Positions 62,116 through 64,000 of a stretch of 64,000 nt of DNA are shown one piece after another. Both the position numbers and the translations under genes were made by a program. The notes beneath the pieces are model-generated. The model worked only from the letters and a program-made list of their open reading frames with translations, was not told the DNA's origin and made no database searches. The stretch is from CAYYIS01 sp964470965. Lineage in GTDB: Bacteria > JAAXHH01 > JABIQT01. The stretch is taken from positions 155,657 to 219,656 of the forward strand of contig CAYYIS010000002.1 in assembly GCA_964470965.1 (NCBI GenBank), in the 5' to 3' direction. How positions within the stretch are numbered: the first letter of the stretch is position 1; every line of letters begins with the position of its first letter.

Positions 62116-63048
62116 TTGAAACTCTGTCTCGCCGGCGAAGGCGCCATGGGATTCAACCACATTAAGGCGCTTAAACAGTTCGAAGACGTAGAAGTCGTGT
62201 CCCTGGCCGGCGGCGTCGCGGAAGATGCGGCCGCGTTCGCGGCGGAATGGGGAATTCCGCATCATTCGCTCAACCTTGAAGAATGCCTGGCCCAGCCCGA
62301 CGTTGAAGCGGTGCTGCTGGCCACGCCCAACCAGGTCCATGCCGACCAGGCCATTCTGGCCATGGAGATGGGCAAGCATGTCCTGGTAGAGATTCCCATG
62401 GGGCTCTCCCTGGCTGAAGCGGAGCGGGTGGCGGCAATGGAGGAGCAGACCGGGTTGGTTTGTATGGTCTGCCACACCGGCCGGTACGGCACCGCTCAAC
62501 AGGAGGTGGTACGACGGGTACGGGAGGGGCAGCTGCAGCTGCATCACATCGTTCAGCAAACCTATTTCTACCGCCGGGAAAACACCAACATGTTCGGCAA
62601 ACCCCGCTCCTGGACCGACGAACTACTATGGCATCAGGCCTGCCACATGGTCGACTTCATCTTCTGGCTGTTCGACGAGCCGGACATTGACACCTGGGCC
62701 CAGGCCGGTCCTCCGCACCATTTGTTAGATATTCCGATGGACATCACTATTGGCATGCGCTCCCAAGGCGGATGCCTGGTGACTTCTGCCAACTCTTTCA
62801 ACAACCACGGGCCTATTGCCGCGACCTATCGGTTCATCGGTGAGGAAGCTACTCTCCTGATAGAGAAGGGCAGACTCACGGATCATGACGGGAACGAGAT
62901 ACCACTCGGGGAAGGAGGAATCGCGATACAGGACAGGGAGTTTATCGATGGTGTCACAATGGGTAAGGTTCCAGCTACCAGCTGTAAAGCGTGTTTGCCG
63001 GTAATGGGGATACTCGACAGACTGCAGCACTCATTGGATGTTACTTGA
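62116..63048 (+). CDS. Gfo/Idh/MocA family oxidoreductase
   Basis: 310-residue NAD(P)-dependent sugar or cyclitol dehydrogenase-like protein. N-terminal Rossmann fold (MKLCLAGEGAMGFNHIKAL; then ATPNQVHADQAI and GKHVLVEIPMGLS with Glu-Ile-Pro instead of the common Glu-Lys-Pro) and a C-terminal alpha/beta domain with ELLWHQACHMVDFIFWLF. The Lys of the usual EKP motif being Ile may alter or abolish classic chemistry. The start is TTG 62116 with AAGGAG 6 nt upstream; no ATG is near. The 142-bp spacer after the PhyH gene holds nothing clear. Confidence 0.9.
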   Translation: MKLCLAGEGAMGFNHIKALKQFEDVEVVSLAGGVAEDAAAFAAEWGIPHHSLNLEECLAQPDVEAVLLATPNQVHADQAILAMEMGKHVLVEIPMGLSLAEAERVAAMEEQTGLVCMVCHTGRYGTAQQEVVRRVREGQLQLHHIVQQTYFYRRENTNMFGKPRSWTDELLWHQACHMVDFIFWLFDEPDIDTWAQAGPPHHLLDIPMDITIGMRSQGGCLVTSANSFNNHGPIAATYRFIGEEATLLIEKGRLTDHDGNEIPLGEGGIAIQDREFIDGVTMGKVPATSCKACLPVMGILDRLQHSLDVT

Positions 63049-63282
63049 TTTTGTAGCGAATAACTGAAGCAGCGTATATTTCGCCCGAGCGCTACGGGGA
63101 TGGCAAGGCCCGCGATTGTCGACACCACGCCGTTCTGCTGATTCGATGACCACAGGCTTCGAGCCGGATGAAAAGTACGCGGTAAGGGATTCTGGGCGTC
63201 GCGGAACACGTGGGACCCGGAGCAGAGAGGGGCGCCAATAAAGGAACCTAGGCGGTCCTCCTGGCGCGCGTGGCATTTTGCC
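63049..63282. other. Intergenic region between convergent genes, with GC-rich hairpin
   Basis: 234 bp without a gene. A long imperfect hairpin at about 63232-63269 (GCGCCA/TGGCGC outside, AGGA-CC/GG-TCCT inside) lies just past the smpB stop and could end either transcript; there is no T-run. Confidence 0.4.
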
Positions 63283-63759
63283 CTAAAATCTGGCTTTCAT
63301 TTCCCGTTCGGCGTCGCGACGGGCGTCTCGTTCTGCGATGGTCTGCCGGCGGTCGTACTGTTTTTTGCCCTTCACAAGGGCTATTTCTACTTTGGCGCGG
63401 CCTCGTTTGAAGTAGAGTTTCAGAGGCACAAGCGTGAGACCACGCTCCACCACACGGCCGGTGAGGCGCCGGATTTCTACCTTGTGCAGCAGCAGTTTGC
63501 GGGTGCGCGTAGGATCGTGATTGAAGTGAGACCCCTGGTCGTACTGACTGATGTGCATGTTGTGCAGGTGCACCTCTCCCCGATCTACCGTCGCATAGCT
63601 GTCCACCAGGTTTGCACGCCCGTTTCGCAACGACTTCACCTCGGTACCCTGCAGCACGATTCCGGCCTCAAAAGTATCCAGCACGATGTAGTCGTACCGG
63701 GCCTTCCGGTTCGTGATGATTATTTTGATGCCTTCGTCACTTACCGCCTGTTGCGCCAT
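63283..63759 (-). CDS. smpB: SsrA-binding protein SmpB
   Basis: Partner of tmRNA in trans-translation, rescuing stalled ribosomes. 158 residues, normal length. ITNRKARYDYIVLDTFEAGIVLQGTEVKSLR, VHLHNMHISQYDQG, and LTLVPLKLYFKRGRAKVEIALVKGKKQYDRRQ are diagnostic; the basic C-terminal tail that enters the mRNA channel is present (RDARRDAEREMKARF). The tmRNA gene itself is not in the window. Confidence 0.98.
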   Translation of the reverse strand: MAQQAVSDEGIKIIITNRKARYDYIVLDTFEAGIVLQGTEVKSLRNGRANLVDSYATVDRGEVHLHNMHISQYDQGSHFNHDPTRTRKLLLHKVEIRRLTGRVVERGLTLVPLKLYFKRGRAKVEIALVKGKKQYDRRQTIAERDARRDAEREMKARF

Positions 63760-63814
63760 GATAGTTCCACTTTCTGCCGGTCCGTGTCAAAATACCTGCA
63801 CCCCTATATTCCGC

Positions 63815-63843
63815 TTGACAGCGGATGGGGAGGGAGCTAATAT
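63815..63843 (+). promoter_or_regulatory. Promoter of tRNA-Leu
   Basis: Consensus TTGACA (63815-63820), 17-bp GC-rich spacer, TAATAT (63838-63843). Start near 63850, about 30 nt before the tRNA. Confidence 0.65.
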
Positions 63844-63878
63844 AGTATGCCGTTTGACACGGGGCAAGCGGTAACCTC

Positions 63879-63962
63879 GCCGAAGTGGTGGAACTGGTAG
63901 ACACGCTGTGTTCAGGGCGCAGTGGGCTTACGCCCGTGAGAGTTCGAATCTCTCCTTCGGCA
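63879..63962 (+). tRNA. tRNA-Leu (anticodon CAG)
   Basis: Acceptor stem GCCGAAG/CTTCGGC with A discriminator. D-arm with GGTGGAACTGGTAGACACG, anticodon stem CTGTG/CGCAG around loop TTCAGGG (anticodon CAG). Long variable arm (TGGGCTTACGCCCGT) typical of class II tRNAs, T-loop TTCGAAT. 84 nt; CCA not encoded. Confidence 0.96.
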
Positions 63963-64000
63963 TCGCAAGACTGCAGTTCATTAAAAATGTTACTGATGCC

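Noticed and set aside
63049..63282. tmRNA gene beside smpB
   Set aside because: The space is too short and shows no tRNA-like ends or tag reading frame.

Overview
The window reads as a contig from an uncultured bacterium of the FCB superphylum, most like Latescibacterota or a related candidate phylum. This placement is inference. It rests on a short Bacteroidetes-style primary sigma factor, an elongated SecA with a large insertion, giant secreted proteins ending in FlgD-like/type IX-type sorting domains, and a set of PhyH, Ldh-family, Gfo/Idh, PmoA-like and GH39-like genes. GC content is moderate. One 100-N assembly gap (33333-33432) lies inside a giant adhesin gene.

Layout. 1-4638: 5'-truncated rpoD, a YtxH protein, a palindromic element and secA. 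5014-11159: acyl-CoA dehydrogenase, then a leftward cluster (CDP-alcohol phosphatidyltransferase, unknown protein, PqqD-like protein, ABC permease, ABC ATPase, PmoA-like protein) closed by a strong terminator. 11187-24751: a long leftward housekeeping run thrS-infC-rpmI-rplT-pheS-pheT-coiled coil-zapA-rny-xseA-xseB-prenyl synthase-recN, with many ATGA overlaps. 24998-39158: three secreted proteins on the minus strand, built from cohesin-like, dockerin-like, cadherin-like and fibronectin-like modules. 39484-42451: guaB and a MoxR-like AAA+ ATPase. 42760-45718: an unknown membrane-anchored protein coupled to a class A penicillin-binding protein. 45723-48761: sugar transferase, ADP-ribosylglycohydrolase and Memo-like protein. 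49449-51485: tRNA-Gly, tRNA-Cys, yggX and a radical SAM gene. 51478-63048: TlpA-like protein, alanine-type aminotransferase, two GH39-like glycosidases, EEP hydrolase, Ldh-family dehydrogenase, PhyH-HEAT fusion and Gfo/Idh oxidoreductase. 63283-63962: smpB and tRNA-Leu.

The most notable observation is at 51441-51485. The radical SAM gene reaches a TGA directly after a Cys codon. Reading that TGA as selenocysteine continues the frame into Ala-Glu-Pro, giving a Cys-Sec-Ala-Glu-Pro tail. A small stem-loop 19 nt downstream has the geometry of a bacterial SECIS element. This matches the CUAEP/CCAEP-tail radical SAM (seleno)protein family, so the true gene very probably runs to 51485.

Other points of interest are the cohesin/dockerin locus with its very large adhesin, the PqqD-ABC cluster, two MITE-like elements (1321-1417 and 9379-9535), a palindrome lying in the spacer of a divergent promoter (60314-60327), and several genes with non-ATG starts (GTG, TTG, possibly ATA/ATT).
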